64,000 nucleotides of DNA from Bacteroidales bacterium WCE2004 (lineage in GTDB: Bacteria > Bacteroidota > Bacteroidia > Bacteroidales > UBA932), in the NCBI GenBank assembly GCA_900167895.1, contig FUZR01000002.1, forward strand, positions 310,001 to 374,000, in the 5' to 3' direction. The notes beneath the pieces are model-generated. The model saw only the letters and a program-made list of their open reading frames with translations. It was not told where the DNA came from and did not search any database. A program made the position numbers and the translations under genes. Positions 53,801-63,331 of the stretch are shown one piece after another; position 1 is the first letter of the stretch; the number at the start of each line of letters is the position of its first letter.

Positions 53801-56194
53801 TCAGTCTTTCTTCAGTTCGACGGCGGGGTCTGACTGCGCGGCCTTGACGGTCTGCCAGAGGACGGTGGCGAATGCCATCACGATGCTGATGGCCACCGCG
53901 GCGGCGAATACCCAGCCATAGTTTTCAATCCGGTACGGGAAGCGCTCCAGGTAGAGCCGCGCGGCCCAGACGGCCAGCGGGATGGCGATGGCGCAGGCGA
54001 CGCCCGCCAGCACCATATAACTCTTCACGTTGCGCCAGATCTCCCCTCTCACGTCCGCGCCGAAGACCTTGCGGACGGCGATCTGCTTCGTGTTCTCGCC
54101 GGCATAGTAGGCGCTCATCGCCAGCAGGCCGAGCAGCGCGATCAGCACGGAGAGCACCGCAAACAGCTCCAGCAGGCGCATCGTCCGGCGGACAGGCTCC
54201 AGCTGGGCGCGATAATAGTTGCGGAGGAAACCGCACTTCCACGGCGCTTCGTAGACGCCATATTGCTCGAGGCGGTATTCCTCATAGGCCTTCATGATCT
54301 GACGCTCATAGTCCGGGTCCTCGCCCACCGTCCCGATCAGCAGGGCGTGCGCGAAGAACATATCCTTCGGGTCGTTCACGAGGACGGCGCCGTTGCGCGT
54401 CTTCATATAGTCGTCGGAAGCCGCTTCCGCCGGGAAATCCCGGACGACGCCGCCGATGTACTCGATCCGCGCCCCGTTGAGTCCGAACATCCGCGGGAAG
54501 ACCGTCGTCGTGTCGGACAGGTGTGCGGCCTGGTAGACCGTCTCGTCCACCCAGACGGAATGCATGAGCGGATGGTTGAAGTTCTCCACCTCCTCCAGGC
54601 CCAGCAGCTTGAAATAAGTGGTGTCGGCCAGGATGCACGGGATCCTGATCGTGGTCCCGTCAGGCAGCGCGAGCTGCTGCGACATGTTGATGGAACCGGG
54701 GATGTTGCGTCCCACGCCAACCTCCGTCACGAAGGGGAGCTTCTCCACCTTGTCCTTGAGCAGCCGCATCTGGTCGTAGGTCGTCGCATAATAATCGAGA
54801 TAATAACGGTTCTCCACCTGCGAATGGGTGGGACGGTTCTGCATGTGCCGCATCTGCACCTCCATCACGAACGACATCGCGATCAGGAACACGGCCAGGG
54901 CATTCTGTGCGACGATGAACACCTTGCTGAACACCATCTTGCTCTTGCGGCGCAGCGTGCCCTTGATCACGTCGATCGGCTCGTAGCGGGAGGCCGCCCA
55001 GGCCGGGAGCAGGCCGCAGAACGCGCCCAATACAAGGACCGCGACCGCGTAGGCGACGATGTAGCCGGGCGTCAGCAGGACGCGCATCTGCACGGACGTC
55101 TGTATGTCCAGCACGCCCCCCGCGGCCAGCAGGCCGTTCATCATCGGGGTCAGCAGACGGGCGAGCACCAGCGCCACGGCGAAGCACAGCGCCGTGAAGG
55201 CGACGGATTCGCCGATGTATTTCCAGAGAATGCCGCTCCGGGCGGAGCCCAGCAGACGGCGCGTCGCCATCTCCTTGGACCGTTTCCCGCCCAGCGCGAA
55301 GCTGAGGTTGATATAGTTGAAGACGGCGGAGAGCAGAAGCAGCAGCACGACGATGGTCATCAGCCGGACCATCTGCCGGTTGCCGGTCTTGAGGACGCCG
55401 TTCCCCCGGAAACCATCGTTCCAGAAGATCTCGTCGAGGCGCATCGGATGCCAGCTCTTGGGAGTTTCTTTCCAGTTCGGCGTGTAGTTCTTGACCATGA
55501 GCGCGTCGACTTTGGCGTCGCTCACCTCCCGGGACACGCCCGCGCTGACCCGGTACAGGGTCTGATAACTTCCGATGCTGCTGAAATCCCTGTCATTATC
55601 CAAAGAGAGGCCGGCCTCGACGTGCGTCAGCAGGTCGACCTGGGACAGGATGCTCTCCCGGAAGTCCTGGATGACGCCGACGATCTGGCCGGGATGGTCC
55701 CCGACCACGATCGGCAGGCCGACCAGGTCCGCGAGTTCCTTGTCGAAACGGTCGGCGAGCATCCGCGCCATCGACTCGCAGAGGACGACGTCGTCCTTGC
55801 TCCGGAACGAAGCGGGCGTCCCTTCCAGCCAGCGGAGATAGGAGAACATCTCGAAGAACTCCGGGTCGACGCCCATCCGCATATTATCGACGCCGCCGAC
55901 CTTCTCCCCCTCGAACTCGATGACCGAAGTCTGCTGGGCATGGAAACGGGTGGCAAGCTCCACTTCCGGGACGTTCATGTCGAGTTCTTCTTTGTCCCAG
56001 AAGCCCACGCCGAAGTTGTTCTCAGTGCAGAGGCCGTAGATCCGGTTCCAGTCCGGATTCTCCCGCGCCACCTGATGCTGCTGCACGATGAAGCTGCCGA
56101 TCAGGATGACGAATGCCAGGCTCACCGCAAGCCCCACCGCCTGGATGGCGGTGAAGAGCTTGTGGCGGGACAGGAATTTCAGATAGCTTTTCAT
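53801..56194 (-). CDS. Duplicated FtsX-type ABC permease (3rd in cluster)
   Basis: 797 residues. N-terminal helix TAIQAVGLAVSLAFVILIGS, first FtsX helices with TIVVLLLLLSAVFNYINLSF and KEMATRRLLGSARSGILWKY, second half with KQIAVRKVFGADVRGEIWRN and ending DPAVELKKD. It starts 3 bp after the ATPase gene, so this permease is the most likely direct partner of the ATPase. Confidence 0.88.
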   Translation of the reverse strand: MKSYLKFLSRHKLFTAIQAVGLAVSLAFVILIGSFIVQQHQVARENPDWNRIYGLCTENNFGVGFWDKEELDMNVPEVELATRFHAQQTSVIEFEGEKVGGVDNMRMGVDPEFFEMFSYLRWLEGTPASFRSKDDVVLCESMARMLADRFDKELADLVGLPIVVGDHPGQIVGVIQDFRESILSQVDLLTHVEAGLSLDNDRDFSSIGSYQTLYRVSAGVSREVSDAKVDALMVKNYTPNWKETPKSWHPMRLDEIFWNDGFRGNGVLKTGNRQMVRLMTIVVLLLLLSAVFNYINLSFALGGKRSKEMATRRLLGSARSGILWKYIGESVAFTALCFAVALVLARLLTPMMNGLLAAGGVLDIQTSVQMRVLLTPGYIVAYAVAVLVLGAFCGLLPAWAASRYEPIDVIKGTLRRKSKMVFSKVFIVAQNALAVFLIAMSFVMEVQMRHMQNRPTHSQVENRYYLDYYATTYDQMRLLKDKVEKLPFVTEVGVGRNIPGSINMSQQLALPDGTTIRIPCILADTTYFKLLGLEEVENFNHPLMHSVWVDETVYQAAHLSDTTTVFPRMFGLNGARIEYIGGVVRDFPAEAASDDYMKTRNGAVLVNDPKDMFFAHALLIGTVGEDPDYERQIMKAYEEYRLEQYGVYEAPWKCGFLRNYYRAQLEPVRRTMRLLELFAVLSVLIALLGLLAMSAYYAGENTKQIAVRKVFGADVRGEIWRNVKSYMVLAGVACAIAIPLAVWAARLYLERFPYRIENYGWVFAAAVAISIVMAFATVLWQTVKAAQSDPAVELKKD

Positions 56195-56197
56195 TGT

Positions 56198-56878
56198 TTA
56201 CAGTTCGTTCTTGACATCGGAGACAATCTGACCGTCGAAGAGGTCGATCGTGCGCTGGGCCTGGGCGGCGTCCTTCTGGGAGTGGGTCACCATCACGATG
56301 GTCGTCCCCTCCTGGTTGAGCTCCTTGAGCAGGTCCATCACCTCCTTGCCGTTCTTGGAGTCGAGGTTACCGGTCGGCTCATCGGCGAGGATCAGCTTCG
56401 GGCCGGCCACCACGGCGCGGGCGATGGCCACGCGCTGCTGCTGACCGCCGGACAGCTGCTGCGGGAAGTGCTGCGCGCGGTGGCTGATCGCCATGCGCTT
56501 CATGATCTCCGTGACCTTCTCCTTGCGCTCGGCGGCGCTGATGTTGAGGTAGCGGAGCGGCAGCTCGATGTTCTCATAGACGTTGAGTTCATCGATCAGG
56601 TTGAAGCTCTGGAACACGAAGCCGATGTTGCCCTTGCGGAACTTGGTGCGCTCCTTCTCCTTGAGGTTGGCCACCTCGGTGTCGAGCAGTTTATAGGAAC
56701 CGCCGGTCGGATTGTCCAGCAGGCCCAGGATATTGAGCAGCGTGGACTTGCCGCAGCCCGAAGGGCCCATGATGGCGACGAACTCGCCGTCCTTGATTTC
56801 GAAGGTGACGCCGTTGAGCGCCGTGGTCTCGATCTCTTCCGTCCGGAAGACCTTGGTGAGGTTGGTAACTTGAATCAT
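56198..56878 (-). CDS. ABC transporter ATP-binding protein (MacB/LolD type)
   Basis: 226 residues. Walker A GPSGCGKST (38-46, K44), Q-loop FVFQSFNLIDELNVYENIE, signature LSGGQQQRVAIARA, Walker B LILADEPTGNLDS and H-loop VMVTHS. The only ATPase gene among five permease genes, so it probably serves several of them. It begins a transcription unit of its own: a sigma54-like promoter and a box array lie upstream. Confidence 0.95.
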   Translation of the reverse strand: MIQVTNLTKVFRTEEIETTALNGVTFEIKDGEFVAIMGPSGCGKSTLLNILGLLDNPTGGSYKLLDTEVANLKEKERTKFRKGNIGFVFQSFNLIDELNVYENIELPLRYLNISAAERKEKVTEIMKRMAISHRAQHFPQQLSGGQQQRVAIARAVVAGPKLILADEPTGNLDSKNGKEVMDLLKELNQEGTTIVMVTHSQKDAAQAQRTIDLFDGQIVSDVKNEL

Positions 56879-56925
56879 TTTCTTATGGATTTTAATTGTT
56901 AATTCTTTTTGTCCGCACAGGCTGT

Positions 56926-56942
56926 ATCATGCACCGTGCCAA
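56926..56942 (-). promoter_or_regulatory. Sigma54-like promoter before the ABC ATPase gene
   Basis: Minus strand TTGGCACG (56942-56935, full -24 box) followed after four bases by ATGAT at 56930-56926, aligning with TTGCW; the -12 G is kept, the C is not. A start about 12 bp on would give a leader near 37 nt. Confidence 0.55.
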
Positions 56943-56991
56943 AGTTTATAACTTATTTATTTACAATTATTTATTGCATCTTTTAAAGACC

Positions 56992-57036
56992 TGTAAACCT
57001 GTAAAGTTTTACACGCACTTTTACACTCGCTTTACA
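56992..57036. promoter_or_regulatory. TGTAAA/TTTACA box array upstream of the ABC ATPase gene
   Basis: Boxes at 56992 and 57000 (TGTAAA), 57008, 57020 and 57031 (TTTACA); another TTTACA at 56960. Boxes 57000 and 57008 form the dyad TGTAAA-GT-TTTACA. They lie roughly 75-120 bp before the predicted start, the usual place for sigma54 enhancer sites. Confidence 0.6.
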
Positions 57037-57046
57037 CCCTTGCAGC

Positions 57047-59365
57047 CTACTCTTTCTTCAAGGCTTCCGAAGGGTTGGTCCGGGCCGTCACGATGCCCTG
57101 GTAGAGCACCGAGACGAACGCAATGACGGCCACGGTCAGCACCGCGACGACGGCCGCCCACCAGGGGAAGGCGATGCGGTGCGCATAGCCTTTGAGCCAG
57201 CCGTCCATCAGGAACCAGGCGACGGGGATGCCGATGACGGACGCGACGCCCACCATCTTCATGAAGCCCAGCACCAGGTCGCGGAGCACGCCGGAATACG
57301 CGGCGCCGAAGACCTTCTTCACCGCCACGCCCCGGACTTCCTGCAACATGTGGTACGAGCTCATCGCGAAGAGACCAAGCGCGCTCACGAGCAGCGACAG
57401 GATGGTGAAGATGAGCACGATGGTCAGCACCCGGCTCTCCGCCCGGAACCCGTACGCGATCCGCTCCTCGAGGTAATGGGCGTCGGCCGTCCGGCCCGGG
57501 AAGACTTCATCCACGATCGCTTCGACCCGTTTCCGGGCGGCATTCTTGTCGCCGGTCGTCTTGACCACGATATGCCAGGGGGACTCATCCTCCGGGAATT
57601 CTCCCAGGTTGAGGATCATCGCCGCGCGCTGCTCGGTTTCGAGCGCGCCGATCTTGAAGTCATAATAGACACCGCCGATGGGAAGGGTCTCACCGCCGAT
57701 TACATATTCCTGCGTACTTTCATCGATGCCGATCTGCTTGAAGGCGAACTCGTTCAGCCACCATGCCTGGGGGGCCTTGTTGTCCTGCTTCACCCGCAGG
57801 CCCAGGATGTCGAAGTACGCGGCGTCACCGTAAATCTCCTGGAAGGCGACCCAGCGGCCGTCCGGCAGGGGGGTCGTCATGTTGTTGGTCTGCTCGAGGG
57901 GAACGCCGTTGCCCAGGCCCACCGCCTCCACGCAGCTCTCCGCGTTCAGGCGGTCCAGCAACGGGCGGAGCTGTCCGGCATTGCCGCAGTCGTTCTCGAA
58001 ATACAGGATATCCTTGGTATTGTAGCCCAGGTCGGCCGTGACCATATACCCGATCTGGGTGCCGATGGTCAGGGCGCAGATCAGCATCACCACGGCCACG
58101 GCGTTCTGGATGACGATGATCACCTTGCTGTAGACCGTCTTGGTCTTGCGGCGGAGCGTGCCGCGGACGATCTCGATGGGCTGCGTCCGCTGGATGAGCA
58201 GGGCCGGGACCAGGCCGGCCAGGAAGCCCAGCACCAGCACGAAGGCCAGCACGAGCAGGATGTTCACCGGCGTGACGGCGCCGAAAACGGAGATCGGATA
58301 GGACAGGACCCGGGAGGCCTGCGGCGCCAGCCACTCGGCGAGCAGGACCGCCAGCACCATCGAGACGGCACAGACGATCAGGCTCTCCAGGATCGTCTTC
58401 AGGAAAATGCTCCACCGGTCGGCGCCCACCAGGCGGCGGGTAGCCATCTCCCTGGCCCGGAAGCCCATCAGCGCGGTGGTCATGTTGACATAGTTCAACA
58501 CCGCGAAGGCCAGCAGGAGCAGGCACATGCCCAGCAGCAGGTTCACGAGGCCCCGGTCGCCGAAATGGACGGTCCCCGTCCACTCGAACGCCCCGGACTC
58601 CAGGAAATACAGGTCGCGGAGCGGGATGAGCCGGACTTCGTCAAAATTGCTGCTATAGACCCAATAGTTCTCTTCGAGCCATTTCAGGATCTCGTCATGC
58701 TTGTCGCGCAAGTCAACGCCGGGCGGGCACATCACCACGCTGACGCCCGCGGCGGCATTGTTCAATCGCTCGTCGTGGCTCGGATTCATCCTCGGCAGGA
58801 TTTCGCCGCGGACCAGCACGTCCGGGCTCACGAAGGCGGAGTTGCCGAAATCCTTGAAGACACCGCAGACGGTGAGCGGCGTCATTCCGACCTCGGTCAC
58901 GAGCAGCCGGCCGATGGGGTCCCGGCCGCCGAAATGCGCGTTGGCGAACTCCTCGCTCACCATGCAGCGGTCCCAGGAGAGTTTCCAGTCCGCCCGTTTT
59001 CCGGCCACCAGCTCATAGCTGAAAATATCGAAGAAGCTGCTGTCCGCCGCCATCGTGCGGCCATAGATCAACTCGTTCTCGAGATGGAAAGGCATCGCAG
59101 GCGAAACGATCGCCACGGCGGAGCTCTTCTCGATCTCGGGGAAATTCTCTTTCAGGCGCTTGTCCAGATAATAGGCCGACGAGACGGTGGTCTCATTGGC
59201 AACCACATAGATCCGGTCCGCATTCTTTTGGAAAGAATCGGTGGACAGCTGCCGCTGGACATACACCGCCAGCAGGAGTACGAAAGCCATGGAGACGGTG
59301 AGCCCCACAAGGTTCACCGTCCCATAGATCTTATTCTTTTTCAGGAAGTTCCAAAATGATTTCAT
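57047..59365 (-). CDS. Duplicated FtsX-type ABC permease (2nd in cluster)
   Basis: 772 residues. First helix YGTVNLVGLTVSMAFVLLLA, then LLLGMCLLLLAFAVLNYVNM and REMATRRLVGADRWSIFLKT; the second half has RGVAVKKVFGAAYSGVLRDL and ends NPSEALKKE. Second gene after the HlyD adaptor unit start (9-bp gap from the previous permease). The transcription unit seems to end here, because a new promoter region follows before the ATPase gene. Confidence 0.88.
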   Translation of the reverse strand: MKSFWNFLKKNKIYGTVNLVGLTVSMAFVLLLAVYVQRQLSTDSFQKNADRIYVVANETTVSSAYYLDKRLKENFPEIEKSSAVAIVSPAMPFHLENELIYGRTMAADSSFFDIFSYELVAGKRADWKLSWDRCMVSEEFANAHFGGRDPIGRLLVTEVGMTPLTVCGVFKDFGNSAFVSPDVLVRGEILPRMNPSHDERLNNAAAGVSVVMCPPGVDLRDKHDEILKWLEENYWVYSSNFDEVRLIPLRDLYFLESGAFEWTGTVHFGDRGLVNLLLGMCLLLLAFAVLNYVNMTTALMGFRAREMATRRLVGADRWSIFLKTILESLIVCAVSMVLAVLLAEWLAPQASRVLSYPISVFGAVTPVNILLVLAFVLVLGFLAGLVPALLIQRTQPIEIVRGTLRRKTKTVYSKVIIVIQNAVAVVMLICALTIGTQIGYMVTADLGYNTKDILYFENDCGNAGQLRPLLDRLNAESCVEAVGLGNGVPLEQTNNMTTPLPDGRWVAFQEIYGDAAYFDILGLRVKQDNKAPQAWWLNEFAFKQIGIDESTQEYVIGGETLPIGGVYYDFKIGALETEQRAAMILNLGEFPEDESPWHIVVKTTGDKNAARKRVEAIVDEVFPGRTADAHYLEERIAYGFRAESRVLTIVLIFTILSLLVSALGLFAMSSYHMLQEVRGVAVKKVFGAAYSGVLRDLVLGFMKMVGVASVIGIPVAWFLMDGWLKGYAHRIAFPWWAAVVAVLTVAVIAFVSVLYQGIVTARTNPSEALKKE

Positions 59366-59374
59366 AGATATGGT

Positions 59375-61732
59375 TTATTCGTTTTTAAGCGATTCGACGG
59401 GGTTGGCGTTCGCGGCCTGCCAGCTCTGGAGCGTGACGACCGCCATCGTGACGACCACCACCAGCGCCAGCGTGGCCACGAAGATCCACACCGGGACCGG
59501 CGCCTGGCTCACGAAGCCCTGGCGCCAGCCGCGCATCAGGATCACGGCGAGCGGCGCGGCCACGACGAAGCTGATGCCGGCGATGAGCAGATATTTCTTG
59601 TTGATCCGTTTCAGGATGCTGGCCACCGTGGCGCCGTTGACGCGGCGCACGGCGATCTCCTTGCGGAGGAACTGCGTCTCGAAGAAAACCAGGCCGATGA
59701 TGCCGATGATGGCGATCAGCAGCGCGACGACCGAGGCGATGGTGACCAGGCGGTGCATCATCGATTCTACCGTGTACTGCGACTCGACCCATTCGTGGAG
59801 GCGGCGCACGTTCAGCTGCGCCGGGACCAGCGTCGGATCCACGTGGCAGACCGTCTCCTTGATGTAGTCGGACACGGCCCTGAAATCAGCCCCCGCAGCC
59901 ATCTGGACATAGATGAGGCTGTAACCGCGCCAGGGCTCCGCACCCCAGTCGTAGAGCACCAGGGGTTCCGTCCCGTGGTGCAGGGATTTGGAATGGAAGT
60001 CCTTGACGACGCCGACGATCGGTGCCGGCCCCATGTGGCCGTATATGTGGCTGCCCACGTGGTACTTCGGATAACTCTGCAGGAAGGCCTCGTTGACGAC
60101 GAAGCAACCGCTTTCACTCAAGTTGTCGGACGGCTGGAAGCCGCGTCCTTCCACGACCTGCAGGCCGAAGAAGTCGATGAAACTGTCCGCCACCGGCAAC
60201 ACCTCCATATTGACCTGCTCACCGTCATCGGCAGAGCGCCCCCATCTCATCTTGCGGTCTCCGATGATATCGTTGTCCGCGGCGGTCACCGCCAGGATGG
60301 ACGGATGCTGCAGCAGCTGGCCTTCAATCGTTTCCAGCTGGCTGCCGGCCTGGGTGCCGACATACACCTGCAGGACCTCGTCCTGCCGGAAGCCCAGATC
60401 CTTGTCCTTCATATAGCGTAGCTGCACGTCGACGTACAGGCCCAGCAGGATGAAGAGGAAGGAGAGGACGAACTGCAGGCCGACCAGGCCGTTGCGCAGG
60501 GCCTTGCCCTTGACGCTCATCGCGTAGGAGCCTTTCAGCACCAGCGCGGCAGGCTGCGCGGTCGAATAGAGGGCCGGCATCAGGCCGGCGACCAGGGCAG
60601 AGACAAGCGCCACGCCCAGCATCGGAAGGAGGATGGCGGCATAGTCCCGGGGCGTCATGGCATTGGCCACGCCCGAAGCCCAGGACGTACCGGCGACGAG
60701 GCGCAGCAGCAGGCACGCGAAGCCGAAGGCGACGAGCGCCAGGGCGGCGGCACGCAGCAGCTGCCCCCGGACAAGCGAGCTGCGCGAAGCGCCCAGCACC
60801 TTGCGGGTATTGATGTTCTTGATGCGGAACGGGATTTCCGCGAACGCGAAATTGATGAAGTTGATGATGGCGATGACGATCAGCAGGATGGCGATCGTCA
60901 GCAGGGTGACGGTCAGCGATTTGTTGACGCTGGTCACGCCCGCGTCCAAATCCCGCTCGAAATAGGCCTTGTGCAGGTTGGTGATGCGGAATTCGCGGCG
61001 GAACTCGTCCCGCTCTTCATCGGTCGCGTCGTCGTCGTTTCCACCGAAGAAATCCATCAGGGACTCCGTCAGCTGCGCCTGCGTGGCCTGGGCCTCTTGG
61101 GGTTGGCGCAGTTTCAGATAGGCGTAGAACGACCATTCGGAACGGCTTTCCAGATGCTCGTCGCCGAGCCACGCGAAAGACTGAAAGGCGATGCTGGAAT
61201 TGGCCGGCTGGTCTTCATAGACGCCCACGACACGCAGGCGGGTGCCATCTTTCATCTGGAGGTACTTGCCGACGGCCGGCGCGTCGCCGAAGAAGGTCCG
61301 CGCCGTCTTCCGGCTGATGGCCAGGGCCGCAGGCGTCGCGAATTCCTGACCGGAACCTTCAATCCACGTGAAGGGGAAGACCTCGAAGAAGCTCTCGTCC
61401 ACCAGGGCGCGGTTCAGCGAGACACCCGCGTTGGGATTGCCCTCCGGGGCCAGGAGCCAGTTGCCCCACACCGCCACCGTACCCACGGCCTCGATGTTCG
61501 GGTCCTTCCCGCGGACATATTCGATCAGCGGCCGGCTGAAAAACGTGGAGAAATGTCCGGATTCGCTCCAGTCCTGTTCCATCCGGAACACCTGCGCGTG
61601 GCCCTTGAAGTTCCTGTCATAGTTGGCATCCCAGTACACCCGCACCAGCAGGACCATCGCCGCGGCAAACGCCACGCTCATGCCCAGGATATTGATCAGC
61701 GTCGAGACGCCCGTTTTCTTGAAGAATCTCAT
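59375..61732 (-). CDS. Duplicated FtsX-type ABC permease (1st in cluster)
   Basis: 785 residues. N-terminal FKKTGVSTLINILGMSVAFA, first module helices with IAILLIVIAIINFINFAFAE, second module with KEIAVRRVNGATVASILKRI and C-terminal NPVESLKNE, identical to the end of the fourth permease. Starts 10 bp after the adaptor gene, so adaptor and this permease are translated from the same mRNA. Confidence 0.88.
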   Translation of the reverse strand: MRFFKKTGVSTLINILGMSVAFAAAMVLLVRVYWDANYDRNFKGHAQVFRMEQDWSESGHFSTFFSRPLIEYVRGKDPNIEAVGTVAVWGNWLLAPEGNPNAGVSLNRALVDESFFEVFPFTWIEGSGQEFATPAALAISRKTARTFFGDAPAVGKYLQMKDGTRLRVVGVYEDQPANSSIAFQSFAWLGDEHLESRSEWSFYAYLKLRQPQEAQATQAQLTESLMDFFGGNDDDATDEERDEFRREFRITNLHKAYFERDLDAGVTSVNKSLTVTLLTIAILLIVIAIINFINFAFAEIPFRIKNINTRKVLGASRSSLVRGQLLRAAALALVAFGFACLLLRLVAGTSWASGVANAMTPRDYAAILLPMLGVALVSALVAGLMPALYSTAQPAALVLKGSYAMSVKGKALRNGLVGLQFVLSFLFILLGLYVDVQLRYMKDKDLGFRQDEVLQVYVGTQAGSQLETIEGQLLQHPSILAVTAADNDIIGDRKMRWGRSADDGEQVNMEVLPVADSFIDFFGLQVVEGRGFQPSDNLSESGCFVVNEAFLQSYPKYHVGSHIYGHMGPAPIVGVVKDFHSKSLHHGTEPLVLYDWGAEPWRGYSLIYVQMAAGADFRAVSDYIKETVCHVDPTLVPAQLNVRRLHEWVESQYTVESMMHRLVTIASVVALLIAIIGIIGLVFFETQFLRKEIAVRRVNGATVASILKRINKKYLLIAGISFVVAAPLAVILMRGWRQGFVSQAPVPVWIFVATLALVVVVTMAVVTLQSWQAANANPVESLKNE

Positions 61733-61742
61733 ATCTCAGTTG

Positions 61743-62999
61743 TTAGAATACCAGCACATCGCTGTCGCCAAAGGTTTCGTAGCCGGAGGTGATGACCTTC
61801 TCGCCCGGCGCCAGGCCTTCCAGGACCTCATAGTACTGCGGGTTCTGGCGACCGATGCGGATCTCGCGCTTGACGGCCTTGTTGCCCTCCTTGTTGACCA
61901 CATAGATCCACTTGCCGCCGGTCTTCTGGTAGAAGGTGCCGCGCGGGATGATCACGGCCTCCTCGGGCTGGCCGAGCTGGAGGTTGAGGTAGTAGGTCTG
62001 GCCGGCGCGGATGTTGTCCGGCTGCTCGCCGTCGAACTTGAAGTCGGCCTTGAACTTGCCCTCGCGCACTTCCGGATAGACCTTGCGGATGGACGTGGAG
62101 AAGGTCTCGCCCTGGCGCTCGAACGTGGCCTCCAGGCCCGCCACGACGCGGTCGATGTAGTGCTCGTCAATCTGCGCCTCCACCTTGTAGGTGCCCACGG
62201 AGTTGATCTGGCCGATCTTTCGGCCGCTCTCGATGCTCTGGCCAAGGACCACGTCCAGCAGTCCGAGTTCGCCGTCAATCGGCGCCTTGACGACGAGGTT
62301 GCTCTTACGCTTGCGGATCATCTGCATGTTGAGGAGCATGCTCTCGAGGCTCTCCTCCATGCGGGCGACCTGGGTGCTGCGATAGAGGCTGTCCTGGACG
62401 GAACGCTCGCAGAGCAGCTCATATTTCTGCTGGGCCAGGCGGTAATCCTCCTCGGCCTTGAGGTATTCTTCCTTCGCGATGAGCTTGTCGGCATAGAGGG
62501 CCTTCTGCTGCTCGTAGGCGCGGCGCAGGCGCTCCACCTGGATGCTGTATTCCAGCACGTTCTGGCGGACGTCCAGCTTCTGCTGCTCCATCGAGATCTG
62601 CGTGTTGCGCTGGATGTTCTCCTTCTCGGCGAGGTCTGCCTCGGCGTTGAGGATCTGCATGTCGAGGTTGTCGTTGGTCAGCACCAGGATGGCGTCGCCG
62701 GCCTTGACCGGGGAGCCTTCCTCGATGAGGATCTTCTCCACGATGCCGCCTTCCTGCGGGCTCAGCTGGATGGTCGTCATCGGCTGCACGCGGCCGCTGA
62801 TGCGGATGTAGTCGTTGAACTCCCCTTTCACGGCGCTCGAGACGGTCAGGGATTCGCCGTCCACGCGGAGCGTCTTGTTGTTGGGCCGTGCAATCAGGTA
62901 CACGACAAAAGCGAGGAGCAGGGCGCCCAGCCAATAAGGGAGAGCCTTTTTCGTGAAAGCGGCTTTCCAACCGGTTTTCTTTTCGATGATCTTGTCCAT
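61743..62999 (-). CDS. HlyD/MacA-type periplasmic adaptor
   Basis: 418 residues. Single inner-membrane helix (about 19-40: YWLGALLLAFVVYLIARP), split lipoyl/biotinyl-like halves (GRVQPMTTIQLSPQEGGIVE and VVKAPIDGELGLLDVVLGQS), a central alpha-hairpin coiled coil (about 115-225) and a beta-barrel end with GEKVITSGYETFGDSDVLVF. It bridges MacB-type permeases to an outer-membrane channel; no TolC gene is inside the window. First gene of the minus-strand envelope cluster. Confidence 0.92.
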   Translation of the reverse strand: MDKIIEKKTGWKAAFTKKALPYWLGALLLAFVVYLIARPNNKTLRVDGESLTVSSAVKGEFNDYIRISGRVQPMTTIQLSPQEGGIVEKILIEEGSPVKAGDAILVLTNDNLDMQILNAEADLAEKENIQRNTQISMEQQKLDVRQNVLEYSIQVERLRRAYEQQKALYADKLIAKEEYLKAEEDYRLAQQKYELLCERSVQDSLYRSTQVARMEESLESMLLNMQMIRKRKSNLVVKAPIDGELGLLDVVLGQSIESGRKIGQINSVGTYKVEAQIDEHYIDRVVAGLEATFERQGETFSTSIRKVYPEVREGKFKADFKFDGEQPDNIRAGQTYYLNLQLGQPEEAVIIPRGTFYQKTGGKWIYVVNKEGNKAVKREIRIGRQNPQYYEVLEGLAPGEKVITSGYETFGDSDVLVF

Positions 63000-63043
63000 A
63001 TTCTTATTTGTTTATTATTTTCATTTTTGTTTGACTCAGACCG

Positions 63044-63060
63044 AACACAGCCCGTGCCAA
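63044..63060 (-). promoter_or_regulatory. Sigma54-like promoter before the HlyD-type adaptor gene
   Basis: Minus strand TTGGCACG (63060-63053), then GTGTT at 63048-63044 in the -12 position. The -24 box is identical to the one before the ABC ATPase gene. The predicted leader is about 33 nt and AT-rich in both. Confidence 0.55.
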
Positions 63061-63097
63061 AACACATAAAACGCTGATATGTAATTATTTATCATAT

Positions 63098-63152
63098 TTT
63101 ACAAAAGTGTAAAGGGTGTAAAGACTTTACACTTGCTGTAAACCGCTTTACA
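63098..63152. promoter_or_regulatory. TGTAAA/TTTACA box array upstream of the adaptor gene
   Basis: Six boxes: TTTACA 63098, TGTAAA 63108, TGTAAA 63117, TTTACA 63126, TGTAAA 63137, TTTACA 63147; a seventh TTTACA at 63207. Two outward-facing dyads (63117/63126 and 63137/63147). Same vocabulary as the array at 56992-57036. Confidence 0.65.
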
Positions 63153-63168
63153 TTATCTCCGAAATAGA

Positions 63169-63199
63169 TTAGGACAATCGGAAAAACTTGCTATATTTG
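63169..63199 (+). promoter_or_regulatory. Promoter reading toward the plus-strand lipoprotein gene
   Basis: TTAG (63169-63172), 19-bp spacer, TATATTTG (63192-63199, perfect -7). Transcription would start near 63206, ahead of a short open frame at 63229. A TTTACA box at 63207 overlaps the predicted start and could repress. Confidence 0.5.
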
Positions 63200-63228
63200 T
63201 CAACGCTTTACAATACCCGAACATAAAA

Positions 63229-63321
63229 ATGACAGGAAAACTTTCCTTCTCCCTCTTGCTGCTTGCCCTTCACCCTGACCGTCGCGCAGGGCGCCTGGAA
63301 CATGCTTTTTTAATCACATAA
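63229..63321 (+). pseudogene. Short signal-peptide-like open frame, probable remnant
   Basis: Begins MTGKLSFSLLLLAL, a good signal-peptide start, then turns into HPDRRAGRLEHAF before a stop at 63319-63321. A one-base shift after the hydrophobic part would read FTLTVAQGAWNMLF and stop, a more natural signal-peptide end. It resembles the KLSF start of the next gene. Either a decayed secreted-protein gene or a leader peptide for the downstream gene. Confidence 0.35.
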
Positions 63322-63331
63322 TCCATATTTT

